A stretch of DNA of 64,000 bases. Origin: Brachyhypopomus gauderio. Its lineage: Eukaryota; Chordata; Actinopteri; Gymnotiformes; Hypopomidae. The notes below the pieces were generated by a model. It was not told the origin of the DNA, ran no database searches, and worked only from the letters and a program-made list of their open reading frames with translations. Every line of letters begins with the position of its first letter. Position 1 is the stretch's first letter. The DNA lies in assembly GCF_052324685.1 (NCBI RefSeq), contig NC_135220.1:11606300-11670299 (forward strand). Direction: 5' to 3'. The position numbers were made by a program, and so were the translations under genes. Shown piece by piece: positions 14,423 through 29,132 of this stretch.

Positions 14423-16543
14423 GGCTGAAGTATTATTACATTCTTGCTGCTGTCCCTCAAGGACATGCAGAAGTGCATATGGTTGCCACTGAGGACATAA
14501 TAACACACATAACAGCCTTTATGAATCCCACCAACGCCCCACCCATCAGAGCTGAAAGCCCCCTACAGCCAGCCAACACACACATTTACAGAGCTAACAG
14601 CCCCTGAACACCACCCGCCCGCCCGCCCGCCACTCCAGCGCCTCTCTCAGGAGCACTAACACAACCACACACAGGAGATGAGACCTGCCAGAGCTTGAAG
14701 AGTAGGCGTGGCCCCACCTAGTCCAGCCAATCACATGGTCTCCTCATGCGGCTGGTTCAGGACTCAGTGAGCAGGTGGCCAGGGCGATGGGTAATGTACG
14801 ACCCCCCCCCCCCCCATCAGAGCTCCTAGGAGTTATGACATCACCACAATGCATGATTTTCATTGGTAACTGAAGGAGTGTGTTACTGTCAGAAAACTAA
14901 ACACAAATTGCCCTGATTGGTCTGACTGAAGCAGAAAGGGATTTGCTGACAGACATGGTCAAAGCCAAGATCACCACAACACTGTACAACAGGCTGTAAT
15001 TCATCCCCCACACACTGGGTGTCTGCCAAGGTCCTACAGCCCTGACATCCCAGAGTACCTCAGATTCACATCCCAGCTGCTCAGGGCCCTAATCCCAGCA
15101 GGACAAACAGCACCTCAGGGCCCTAATCCCAGCAGGACAAACAGCACCTCAGGGCCCCAATTCCACCAGGACAAACAGCACCTCAGGGCCCTAATCCCAA
15201 CAGGACATACAGCACCTCAGGGTCCTAATCCCACCAGGGCAAACAGCACCTCAGGGTCCTAATCCCACCAGGACAAACAGCACCTCAGGGCCCTAATCCT
15301 AGCAGGACAAACAGCACCTCAGGGCCCTAATCCTAGCAGGACAAACAGCACCTCAGGGCCCTAATCCTAGCAGGACAAACAGCACCTCAGGGTCCAGGTG
15401 AAATTAGGAATAAAGGTGGCTGCTCAGAGTCCTAATCCCACCAGGACTGGCAGTTAAGAGGGCTAAACCTGCAGGACACACACACACGCACACACACACA
15501 TCTCCAAATTTCCTCTCCACGGCCCCAGACGTGTTGACATCTCCAGACGTGTTGGAGGGAGCGATCATCTCCATCTCCATCGTGCTCTCATCTTCACGCT
15601 GTGACGCGTTCAGGAAACGAAGCGTCCTGCACACACAGCTCAGACCAACCGTTAAGCCACTCCCCCTTCGCCATACAAACTGCCTACGTTTCTTCTGTTA
15701 AACCTGAGGCAACATGAACAGAGCAGCCTGTCTGTCTTTGCTGCGTTAACGTGCATCTCCTGCTGTCCCTTTGGCTTTTCTAGCGATGCCTCTATCTGCC
15801 ACTCCCACGTGCCTCTGGTCTCCTGCGGACATCTCGTATCTGCTATTCCCTCGGGGGGGGGGGGGGGGGGGGGTCTCGCACTTTACTCTCGCTAGACTCA
15901 GTGATGTGGCGTGTTGATACTCCCACCAAACATCAAGTTCAGTCTGATTTGACAGCTTTATCGCCGTGGTGACCAAGATGGAGGAATCCGATAGGCTGTT
16001 TCCCCCAGGTGAGCGGCAGTTATCATTTCACGCATTTCTGAGCGCTTATCAGCACACAGGGTTTGTAGAGGGCACGGGGGGGTTACGGAGATACCAGCCA
16101 ACGCAAACACACATACACCCCCACCTTAAACCAAAACACAATCATACCAACAAACACACACACACACCTTAAACCAAAACACAATCATACCAACACACAC
16201 ACACCTTAAACCAAAACACAATCATACCAACACACACACACACACACACACACACACCTTAAACCAAAACACAATCATACCAACACACACACACACACAC
16301 ACACACACCTTAAACCAAAACACAATCATACCAACACACACACACACACCTTAAACCAAAACACAATCATACCAACAAACACACACACACACACACCTTA
16401 AACCAAAACACAATCATACCAACACACACACACCTTAAACCAAAACACAATCATACCAACAAACACACACACACACCTTAAACCAAAACACAATCATACC
16501 AACACACACACACACACACCTTAAACCAAAACACAATCATACC

Positions 16544-16608
<65 letters not shown>

Positions 16609-18217
16609 TAAACCAAAACACAATCATACCAACACACACACACCTTAAACCAAAACACAATCATACCAACAAACACACACACACACCTTAAACCGACACA
16701 CAATCATACCAACAAACACACAAACCCCTTAAACCAACACACAATCATACCAACAAACACACAAACCCCTTAAACCAACACACAATCATACCATTCACCA
16801 TTGAATCATACCATCAGTGATTTGGTTTTGGTCTGTTATGGCATTTCCCAGACATGTTCACAAAAGCGAGTCACTGGTATGTAGTAGGGCTGAACGATTA
16901 ATTGCATTTGCGATAATCTCGCGATATTTTAAAACGCGATTCTCTAATCGCACAGGCTGCGATTTAAACTGGTCACGTGACTTGGGAGCGAGCCGAGCCA
17001 AGGACGAACGGAGCAAACCCGAGCAGGAGGCAGGGAGGTGAAGAAGTGAAGTTAACACAGCGCACTTTAACTTGTTGCACAATGGCTTCAGGCTCGACAG
17101 AAGCGGACACCTGAAAATCTAATACCAAAGAGGGGCAGCACATCAGTTGTGTGAATTTACTTTGGCTTTTAAAAAGATGCTGCTCAACGTCAGGTACTGT
17201 GTAAAACGTGCCTTGCTACTGTTGCTACGACGCGAGGTAACACTACAAACCTTCTTCAGCATTAAAAAAACACCACAAAGCCTCGTATGATATTTGTAAG
17301 GCTAAAATGCCAACGACCAGTGCTGCATCTTCAAATACGCAAAAGTGTTTCTCTGCTCTTATACAGGTTTAGTATGTGGTGAGCAGCGAAATACCGTAAA
17401 ATCCCGCATATAGGCGCAATAAGATTTAAAGCACGGATGAAGCAGGAAAGCGCGGATAGCTTGACCGCGGTCCAGCAGACAGGGTTCACTAACCGAACCG
17501 TTTGAAAGTGTAACTCCTTATGGATATAATTCGAAGCGGCACGCTGAAATAACTCGGGCGGTAACGGAGTTCATAGTGAAATACATGATGTCCGTTAATA
17601 TAGTGAACAAGCCCGGCTTCATGGCTTTGTTAAACACTGGATATGCGCTACCAAATGCCCTCACGCACAAATTTTAGCCAAGTTGCTATACCTGCAGGGT
17701 TGCCAACTCTCTCGCATTGAGCGTCTTAGACTAAAAAGTTACTAGTTCGCTCTGGCGCCAACCACAGGCGATATAATAATAATACTTAAATTTAGTCCAT
17801 TTTACACACCCCACCCCACCCCCCATAACAACAAATTACGTTCGCCACCCACTCCAGGTTCAAGTCTCACACCAAGCGATCTTGAAAAGTTGGCAACCCT
17901 GTATCTGAGCTGTAAAAAATGCTGAAAAAGAGTTTCCTGAAAACAGTGGAAAAAAATCATGATTTTATAGATAAAATTTATAAATTTTATAGATAAAAAA
18001 TTGCAATTAGATTATTTTCCAAAATCGTTCAGCCCTAGTATGTAGCCCACTTACCATACCCACTCACCTCACACACACACACACACCTCACATTAACCAC
18101 TCACCTTACACACCTCACCACTCACACACACACCTCAATACCCCACACACACATACACACCTCACATTACCCACTCACCTGACACACCTCACCACTCACA
18201 CACACACACCTCAATAC

Positions 18218-18264
<47 letters not shown>

Positions 18265-19594
18265 CAATACCCCACACACTAGGGGTGCACGATATGGACT
18301 AGAATTGCGATGTGCGATAACATTGTTGGATATCCCGATATCGATGTGAACCACGATAAATTAAGATTAAAATACAGAAATGTAGTGTCTCTCTGAACAG
18401 CAGCACGTTAATTTGTTTTGTTTTTTACTGTGTAATGAATCCAGAATAATTCCAAAAATTTTGCAGGTTTATTCAACAATAGATTCAATCTAGGATTATA
18501 CTTTCACGAGTGAGCGACTCCGCACACCTCGTTAACCTCCGCGAACGGCGGAAGCGTTTAATCTTGCCGTGTCACATTCTTTGCAGTGTTGTCCGAAACG
18601 ATATGTAGGCCTAGTAGTATAAAAAAAACGCCCCTCAAATACAGGGGAATGAACTTTTACCTGACCAATTTTAATGTTGCTTTGTGTTTCAGGTTTGAAA
18701 AGTGCTGGAATTTAGGCTAAAGTACTTGAAAAGGCTTGAAATTGTAACTACTTCGTTTCACAACAAATATCTGTCTGACTGAACAGTTCTCTTGTATTAC
18801 GTTAACAAATACGAGCCTCTTGTAATTCCAGGACGAAACATGAGAGAACGTGAAGACGTTAAGATTGGGCGTTTTGAAAATAAATATCCATTAAATAATG
18901 TGATAAAAAAGCGAATTATTTCGAATCATTTAGAGTATATGTATAAATATTTAATTCAATTAAGTTTAACGTGCTGGGAATTATTGAAATGGACCTTGAA
19001 AGTGACGTACAAGTGCTTGAATTCCACCTTGTATAGGTGTATGAACCCTGCAAACATGGCTGTTCTCATTGCGCCGAGACGCGGCGCGCGCGAACTTACA
19101 AAATTCGAGAGGCGCACGACCTCGTGAATCGACAGCGCACGAGGCCATTGCACACGGGCGAAGCCACCGCGATCACGTTATTTTCGCCAACCAGGCTTAA
19201 ACCAAATCGCGTGTCTGATGAGCGTGTTCACCTCACAACAAGCCCAATTTGGCGTGAAAACCGCGAACCTGGCAACTGCCTCACTCTGCCTCTTGCCTAC
19301 TTACGTCACGTGATCATAGTCTGCAGCGCGAATAGCTCCCTCTATTGCTGGACGAGGATAATGCAATTTGAGTTTGCTGTTATTCAAGGAGTTATCGTGG
19401 CTCTTTCGATGTGTTTATTGTGAAACTTCACATCATGATAACGATAAAAATACGATTAATCGTACAGCCCTACCACACACACCTCACATTACCCACTTAC
19501 CTGACACACCTCATCACTCACACACACACAAACCTCAATACCCCACACACACATACACACACCTCACATTACCCACTCACCTGACACACCTCTC

Positions 19595-19625
<31 letters not shown>

Positions 19626-21464
19626 CTCAATACCACCACACATTACCCACTCACCTTACACACCTCTCCATACACATTGACTCATTCATACCCATGCACA
19701 ACCCCAGCATTCAACCTCAACACTCAACCCCCACCCCAGAAGCCCACACACTCAAACCCCACACTCAACCCAGAACATGAAGAGGTCAGAACATGGTTTC
19801 CCAACAGTGAAGATCATCTTCTGTCTATAACGGAGTTTGCAGGCCTTCTGCTTTCAGTGTGGTGCTTCTACTTCCCCTTTATCTACCAACATTTAGGACA
19901 CATCAGCCCACACCCCCCCTCCTACACCCACCCACACCCCCCCTCCTACACCCTCCTACAGCCGCCCACACCACCTCTCCTACACCCACACACACCCCCC
20001 CCCTACACCCTCCTACACCCGCCCACACCACCCCTCCTACACCCGCCCACACCCCCCCTCCTACACCCACCCACACCCCCCCTCCTACACCCGCCCACAC
20101 CCCCCCTCCTACACCCGCCCACACCACCCCTCCTACACCCTCCTACACCCGCCCACACCACCCCTCCTACACCCGCCCACACCACCCCTCCTACACCCTC
20201 CTACACCCACCCACACCACCCCTCCTACACCCGCCCACACCACCCCTCCTCCTACACCGGCCCACACCACCCCTCCTCCTGCACCCGCCCACACCACCCC
20301 TCCTCCTGCACCCGCCCACACCCCCCCTCCTACACCCGCCCACACCCCCCCTCCTACACCCGCCCACACCACCCCTCCTACACCCGCCCACACCCCCCCT
20401 CCTACACCCGCCCACACCACCCCTCCTACACCCTCCTACACCCGCCCACACCACCCCTCCTACATCCGCCCACACCACCCCTCCTCCTACACCGGCCCAC
20501 ACCACCCCTCCTCCTGCACCCGCCCACACCACCCCTCCTACACCCACCCACACCCCCCCTCCTACACCCTCCTACAGCCGCCCACACCACCCCTCCTCCT
20601 ACACCGGCCCACACCACCCCTCCTCCTGCACCCGCCCACACCACCCCTCCTACACCCACCCACACCCCCCCTCCTACACCCTCCTACAGCCGCCCACACC
20701 ACCTCTCCTACACCCACCCACACCACCCCTCCTACACCCGCCCTCCTACACCCTCCTACAGCCGCCCACACCACCCCTCCTACACCCGGCCACACCCCCC
20801 CTCCTACACCCTCCTACACCCGCCCTCCTACACCCTCCTACACCCACCCACACCCCCCCTCCTACACCCGCCCACACCACCCCTCCTACACCCTCCTACA
20901 GCCGCCCACACCACCCCTCCTACACCCGCCCACACCACCCCTCCTACACCCTCCTACACCCGCCCACACCACCCCTCCTACACCCGCCCTCCTACACCCT
21001 CCTACACCCGCCCTCCTACACCCTCCTACACCCGCCTACACCACCCCTCCTACACCCTCCTACACCCGCCCACACCACCCCTCCTACACCCGCCCACACC
21101 ACCCCTCCTGCTGCACCCGCCCACACCACCCCTCCTGCTGCACCCGCCCACACCACCCCTCCTCCTGCACTCGCCCACACCACCCCTCCTACACCCGCCC
21201 ACACCACCCCCCTACACCCGCCCACACCACCCCCCTACACCACCCCTCCTACTCCACCTCCCTCTTGTTTTTCTGTTTGTCTGTTTTTATGCGATGCGTT
21301 ACTCCGTCACAGGAATACGTGTCTTCCACTTTTAAGAATAAAATAAGAATGTGGAAGAATAACACGTCTCAAGGATGTGAGAATGAATGAGAAAGAAAAC
21401 AAACACGCCAACGTCTACAGTGGACCCCTACCTGGTGCTCAGACAGTGCAGACAGGAGAACGTC

Positions 21465-21511
<47 letters not shown>

Positions 21512-24013
21512 TATCTCCCCTGCATGCTTCAGAAGTTGTCTGCAGAGGGCTGATAAGCCCGTTGCTGGTTGCGAATGTGTCCGAGCTGCTACGTTCCATC
21601 CTACGGGCGACGTGACTGCAGAGACCAGACAGTCATCACCGTCCTCCTCAACACCTTCACCACTAATTACTGCTTACACGCTCACGACGACGCTCAGGGC
21701 CAAAACACGCGTTCCACAAACAAGCCTGAGCGTCCCATACATCTGAACCAGAACAGCACCAGCGCTACTGCGTGTGGCAGTGAGAAGCACCTGAGCAGCA
21801 GATACGCCGGGGCTTCCAGAGGAACGCACTGCCCCAAGAGGCCTGGAGTGGCACTGTGCTAGACAGGTCCACTCAACAAATTCTGGAGTGCTTTAATTAA
21901 TTCATTCAGCCATTCATGGGCCGTTACTGGCGGTGTGGTCAGCTGACAGACTGGGGCAGGTGAGGAGCTCCGCACGAGCTGGACGCTTAGAGAGACATCT
22001 GGGGGGGAACCAATCAAAAACCATGTTAAACAACACGCTTAAATCACTAATACCATATAAATAAGCAAAATCTCAATCCAAAGGTCATGGCCAGACTAAA
22101 GGAGCTTAAATTTAGATGTTGAATTCACTCATGTGAGCAGCTCTGGCTATGTGCATTACTACCTCAGACGTGGGTGGAGTCCGTCTCTCCTGCCTAGCGC
22201 ACCGATCTCACGGTAACTAGCGTGCACCTCAGACCTCGCACGATACATCTCTTCCCGCTTCTTTTCTGGCTCTTATCGTCTTTTGTTTGGTTTGTGTGTT
22301 TTTCAGTGTAGGTCTGGAGGTTGTGGTTGCTGTGGTCAGACTATGAGATGGACCTTCACATGTCAGTCTCACAGCAACACAGGCCCATTACGGACTCTTA
22401 ATAAACCATCTGGCTGAGAGCTCACAGCCCTGCAGCCGAAGGAACGTGACGCATGGATACATCTCTAATGTCTCTGTCTCTCACACTCTGCCGGAAAAAT
22501 CCGCTCTAGATCATCCTACAGCAATGTTCTCTTTATGGGAGAAATAGAGAAGCATACACGAGAGGGAGAGAGGGGAAGAGAGAGAATGGGGGGAGGAAGA
22601 GAGAGAGGGAGAGGAGAAGAAAGACAGATGAGAAGCTTGCTGGACCATAACAAGATCAAAGGCTTTGCAGAGCAGGAGAGTGTTTGGTACCTGCTTTTAA
22701 AGAGCAGAAATACAGCTGTCAGGAGCAGATCAAAGAGGAACACTGCAGCTAAGACGTAAACCCAGAGCCATTAGGACCCAGATCTACCCAAACCCTGAAA
22801 ACATCACAAATACTTCCCTCACTTTTTTACTGGAAGTAAAAAAAAGAAAAGAAAAATGAAACCCAAAGCAAGGCTTCCTGTGCATCTACAATCTCACCAG
22901 TGCATAACGACAGTCTGGAATCAGCTTCACCTGCCCACACTGACATTCATCTGGGTTTTAGATGGCAAAACTGATTCCAGACCAGTCTTTAGGTTCTAGT
23001 GACCAATATCACGGTGCAGGGTGGAGCTCTGACCCCAGACCTCGCAGGGCTGTGATGCCTTTTCCGCCCTGCAGGACGGCGCTCCGATTCATGCTTCCCA
23101 CAGCTCTGCGACGTGAACGGAGAAGCTGTGTTTGTTTTCATTGCCAGGGGCCCTGGAGACCACGCCTGTGCTCCACGTACTGCCTTTCAGTGCCGGAGGG
23201 TCTGGGCAGGACCCCAGCCAATCAGACGCACCGTATTAATCTGGTCCAGAGCCACAAGGCTCATCGCCATGGTACCCACCGTCTCCACGCTCACCGCTTC
23301 CTGGTTCTCTCAGACAACAAGGAAGAGGAACCGAACCAATGCCAACCAAACCACCAGCCTTCAACGCAGAGATCCACCACCTCATCTGGATAAGACTGAA
23401 ACGAACTGAAATACGGGCAAACTGAAGATGAATTATCGTTTGTGAGCGCCAGAATAATTTCACCATGACTTCAGTCTTTTTGACATGGTGAGCTGTCAGT
23501 TAGCTACTATGCTAATTAAACTTCTCCAGGGTACCTGTACAATAGAGTGAAGATTCTCTGATCCATCTGATTCACATTTCTAGTGAATTCCCTCTCGAAC
23601 TAGATCAGTGAATCAGATGCACCAGTGAATATAATGGAACAGTGAATCAGATGACTGATATGTTTTGCTCTGGCTCCTGACCAAAGTATTTCAGCAATGA
23701 CTTACAGCTCAGCGAGATACAGCTAGGTCAGCAAGAACGTCTCTTGTAAAATATCACGAACCGGGTCCATCACAAAACAACGAGGATGGGCATAAATCTG
23801 TCAGGTCTCCTCACATCAGCTCTCCTGACATGCAGACCTCAGCTGGAGCATCGCCACCACCACAGAAACCTCAGAACCCGCGGAGGAATCACTCTTCTTT
23901 TCTGAACATCCATGACCGAGCGATTCACTGGTGAATAACTCAGTTGGTTATTCAGCAGGAGGTCCCAGATGACGCCTCTGTGGTGTGGCCCACGGGGAAG
24001 ACGCCCCCTTCTC

Positions 24014-24045
<32 letters not shown>

Positions 24046-24498
24046 CATTCTCAGAAACAGCACAATGTAACCATGGTCTGATTAACAATACACTGCAATA
24101 CCATTAACAAATTGTAACAGCATTCTGACTTTAATGGGGTGTGATAAACAACACACTTTAACTGTGTTCTGATTACCAATACACTACAACGCTGTTCTCC
24201 GACTAACGATGATGTGCTGAATCTAGGTGATTAATGATGCACAGTAATGCAGTTTTTATTAAATACACTATAACACCCTTTGGTTAATGATGCACAGTGA
24301 GGCACTCTCACTGGTTCCGATGGCCAGCCGGGATGACCCATCGTGCTCAGAAAACCGACAGCTCGACAGAATCAATGAAAAACAAATGTTTCCACAGCAC
24401 AGATAACGACTACTCCAACTACTCTGTTTCAATCCAGGAAAATGTAGAGTTAAACCTCTTTCAATAACACAAACGAGGGGCTTTCCACATCTCTCACT

Positions 24499-24563
<65 letters not shown>

Positions 24564-27500
24564 GCTCCTTTTGCACGGCTGTCACTCACAGTGTCATGAT
24601 GTAATCTAACTCTCTAACAAGTTCCATCACATTCACATTGCTGCTAAAATCTAAATCACTTCTGTTAAGATACCTACGAAGCCAAAACAGACGGAGGCAG
24701 ACATGGGCTTAAAGGAAGCAGCTGCACACCAGCGATTAGCCAGAACTGCTCTCCTCAGCCCAGAAAACCAGGCCCAAAGCAGGCAGGCAGGTTTTAGAGA
24801 CTGTGGACTACAAATCCCACAATGCACCACCATCCCCTTGACACCCCATAACAAAAAGCTTCCCTAGAAGCAAAGGAAGATCAACCCTCCCTTGAACCCA
24901 TCTTTCGATTTTTCTTGTTGTGTTTATGTAATGCAATCAGGACCTCAGATATACTCTCCTGGTCTGCCTCTTCCTACAGAGGAATTTACTGTTCAATGTT
25001 TAGTGCAATGCTTCCACCTGGTGGAGCAGGGCAGCTACTGCAGGATGAAAGTAGACCAGGTCCCATGGAGCCTCTCATAGTTCTGGAGCAGTTTGGCCAT
25101 CACAAGCTGCCAGACCTTAAAAACCAACCCCTGGTGTCTCTGCCTTTATTAGGTGTCTTTATTGTCTCATCTCTGGCACAGAGACAAGACAACTCTGCCC
25201 GAATACAGATCTCTAGAGCAGAATGCAACACCATCATAAAACTGTGAGGGACAGATATGAGTGTTTCACCAGGGAAACAGACATGTGCTTCAGCTGTTTT
25301 TCAGATCTCATTCTCTTATTTAGGCCAGGTTTACATTTAGCACTTCCTGGACTCACACAATATGCCACCTGTAACCATAACAACGAAGCACTCAGTTCCG
25401 ATGATATGATTGGTTAATATTGTGTGTCCCGCCTGATTTGTTTGTGTCCCCCGTGATGATATATTCACTATTTATAAGACTGGGCTTACTTTGAAATGAA
25501 CAAAAAATGTTTACAGAGGACAAATTTGCTAACACCCAAAGTGAGGTGCTGAAAAAACTAATTGGTACTTGAAATCAGCGCTCAGCTGTTCTGCTCTGGA
25601 AGCTAAATGCAGAAATGTGGCTTTTGTAAGGTCTAACCCCCAGTCATACATCAGCAGAGAGAACACACACCGTAGGGGTTTCATCCTCAGTCATACATCA
25701 GCAGAGAGAACACACACCGTAGGGGTTTCATCCTCAGTCATACATCAGCAGAGAGAACACACACTGTAGGAGTTTCATCCTCAGTCATACCTCAGCAGAG
25801 AGAACACACACCGTAGGAGTTTCATCCTCAGTCATACCTCAGCAGAGAGAACACACACCGTAGGAGTTTCATCCTCAGTCATACCTCAGCAGAGAGAACA
25901 CACACCGTAGGAGTTTCATCCTCAGTCATACCTCAGCAGAGAGAACACACACTGTAGGAGTTTCATCCTCAGCCATACCTCAGCAGAGAGAACACACACT
26001 GTAGGAGTTTCATCCTCAGCCATACCTCAGCAGAGAGAACACACACTGTAGGAGTTTCATCCTCAGTCATACCTCAGCAGAGAGAACACACACTGTAGGA
26101 GTTTCATCCTCATTCATACATCAGCAGAGAGAACACACACTGTAGGAGTTTCATCCTCATTCATACCTCAGCAGAGAGAACACACACTGTAGGAGTTTCA
26201 TTCTCATTCATACCTCAGCAGAGAGAACACACACTGTAGGAGTTTCATTCTCATTCATACCTCAGCAGAGAGAACACACTGTAGGAGTTTCATCCTCATT
26301 CATACCTCAGCAGAGAGAACACACACTGTAGGAGTTTCATCCTCATTCATACCTCAGCAGAGAGAACACACACTGTAGGAGTTTCATCCTCATTCATACC
26401 TCAGCAGAGAGAACACACACTGTAGGAGTTTCATTCTCATTCATACCTCAGCAGAGAGAACACACTGTAGGAGTTTCATTCTCATTCATACCTCAGCAGA
26501 GAGAACACACACTGTAGGAGTTTCATTCTCATTCATACCTCAGCAGAGAGAACACACTGTAGGAGTTTCTCACAGAGCTCTGGTCAACCTGTAGCAAACT
26601 GTTCTTCCTTCCCTCAGAACTGTCCTAAAGGGGAAAAATAAAAAAAACAAGGACTGTTTGAAAAGCTTCAGAAAGAAAATGTGTGTCAGAGACAGGAACC
26701 AGAACTAATCCCAGAAAGCAAGCTAGAAATAAAGAAATGAATTGCTATAACATGTATAATTAAGGTTTAAACTGTGGCATCAGGTCCTACCTTCTGATCA
26801 AAGTCAGCTGCATAGTAGCCATCATTCAGTCCAAATATGATCTCATTTGGATTCCTGGAACGAATCTGAGGAGGACAAGGAGAGGGGAAGGGAGACAGAG
26901 AGATGGATAGATGGATGGATATATAAACATATATAATATTTTATATATGTATTATATTTATATAATAATAATTATATAAACATATACTCAAATCCAAGAA
27001 AGCATAATGCACTCAAACAGTCAGCCAACACTCATTGAGGAGTTAATGACAAAAAAACTAGAATTGGCCATTGTGGAACTCTTTAATGGTTCTGAGTGTT
27101 GGATAGTTCCCAGACAACTGGAATCGTGGGCATGAACTCCAATCTATAAAAACAGAGAGAGAGATTCACTTCCAGCCCTTACTGAGACATGCAGGAACAT
27201 GAGAATAGCAAAGAGCCTGGGCAGTATTTTAAACTGAAGATTTGTAAACCTACTTATTAAGAACAATATCTTTGGTATTTTTGACTTTTTCTCCTTGTGT
27301 GTGTATGTGTGTGTGTGTGTCCTCGAGGCCATGCCCCTCCCTCGTTAACCGGTTGTGTCACACCTGTCCTTCGTCATCATCCTTGTTAATGTGTGTATTT
27401 AAGGTCCTGTCTCGCGTCTGCCCTTGTCTGGGCTTTGACTTCCACTTTCATGCGTTCTGCTTGTGCTCGTACGGTTATAGAATGGCGACTGGTTCTGTGT

Positions 27501-29098
27501 CTGGTTATCTCTTCTTCAGCATGTTTTCGTTTCATTTCAATAAGTTCCGGCCTCATCCTCCGCATTGTGACAAACACCGACCGAGGGTGAGGAAACGAAG
27601 ATGGCGCCCGTTAGAACATGACCTAATTAAAACCACATCTACAGAAGGTGGCATTAAAATAGCCTGCAAGAGAACGGACTTCTCTCGAGTGCATGAACTA
27701 CAGCAGGACTGCTGCTTATGCCAGAGACCAAAAGTTACATAAGGAAACCTGTAGAAATGTTAGAACAGTGTACAGCTGCTGGTTTCATAATGTAGATGAG
27801 CTGGTTCAGGTCTGGCTGTAGAGTCTGGACCAGCTGGAGCAGTACTGCTGCACCTGAGCACTGCTGGAAACATCTGGACCAGAATGAAGTCAGGAAATTT
27901 CATAAAGGATCCAGATCTCACTTTTATGTGAGGCACAAATCAAAGGAGTCCTGCCTCAGATTATTTTAACCAAAACAGAGCTGATTTCGCAAGGAAAATT
28001 CTTTCCAAAAACAAATGAAAACGTTCCTGATTTTGCAGCTTCTCACACATCCAGAAATGCCCACAGCTGTTAGGGGAACTGAGGGTGCAGGACATTAGCA
28101 GGACAAAATGTCTTTGTCTGCCTCCACGAAAGGGACAAGGAGTCACAACGTCAGGAGACACACAAACACACAGAGGAATCTCGTCTCACTACTCGCTAAT
28201 CCTCTACTACTTTAATAAGGCTGATGCTTTTTCTCATCAATCTTTATTCACGTTTGCTGATACACCTGTAGACCACCTGGACTGACTACAAGAAACCCTA
28301 TGACCCCACGCGTGAGGCTGTATAACATCAAAAGGACTCCGAGCCTTAACGAAGGGCTGTGGAAGACCAACTTCAGGCCTTTAACACGAGTCTCTACCAT
28401 GTGCAAGATGTACCAAGGTGATGGATGTCCTGTCCCTGTTGCAGTCACCCCTCAGTGACATCACCACCACAGTGGCCACAGACACCAGATGTGGAATGAA
28501 TCCAGTGACATCAAGCTGTATGCAAAAAGTGAACAAGACATCAGCTCACATTCAGACTGGATAAGTGTGGTCTGCTGGTTACGAGGAGAAGGAAGGTGGT
28601 TGGAACTGAGGGGAACATACGAGATGATGTGGGCAGCCAAGTACCTTGGAATCTCACATAGGTGGAAATCCCCAAAGGTGTTGGACTGACAAAATGGTAA
28701 TGGCTAATAAACCAGACGAAGTAGTGATGTATAAACAGCAGAGGAGGGCCGTGGTGATCGATGTAGCAACCCCAAGTGAGCAAGATTAGGTACAAGGAAC
28801 ACAAAAAGCTTGAGGAACATCAAGGCCTGAGAGAAGAGCTGGAAAAGATGTTGAAAAAAACAGTGGTTCCTGTGGTAAATCTGAGCAGTAGATGTGGATG
28901 TGACCTCCAAACTGGGAGAATGACTCCAGCAGATCCCAGGAACAACATCAGTCATCTCCATCAAGAAGAGTGTAGTTCAGGAAATAGCCAAGATACTATT
29001 TGCAACCAAATTACAAAGACACTTGTATACATATGAAGAAAGCAAAAAGAATTTTCCCAAAATGAATCCAAATTCCAAGAACAAAAAAAATGATGTGC

Positions 29099-29132
<34 letters not shown>

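Larger units (their letters stand above)
21509..25640. other. Mostly unique DNA of uvrag intron 6
   Basis: I find no gene or transposon ends. Small items are a purine-rich patch (22555-22630), an ATC run (24009-24041) and a CA run (24502-24562). Frames up to 143 aa have no recognisable domain. Confidence 0.6.

Noticed and set aside
17821..17890. tRNA-like GGTTCAAGTCTCAC segment inside hAT copy 1
   Set aside because: It resembles a T-arm or B-box only. No acceptor, D-arm or anticodon arm could be paired around it.
19368..21346. Plus-strand frames of 655 and 495 codons rich in HTTPPTP
   Set aside because: They are produced by the C-rich 24/12-bp array, where several frames are open together.
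22962..23409. Plus-strand frames of 143 and 98 codons in uvrag intron 6
   Set aside because: They have no domain, no conserved splice partner and composition like the flanks.
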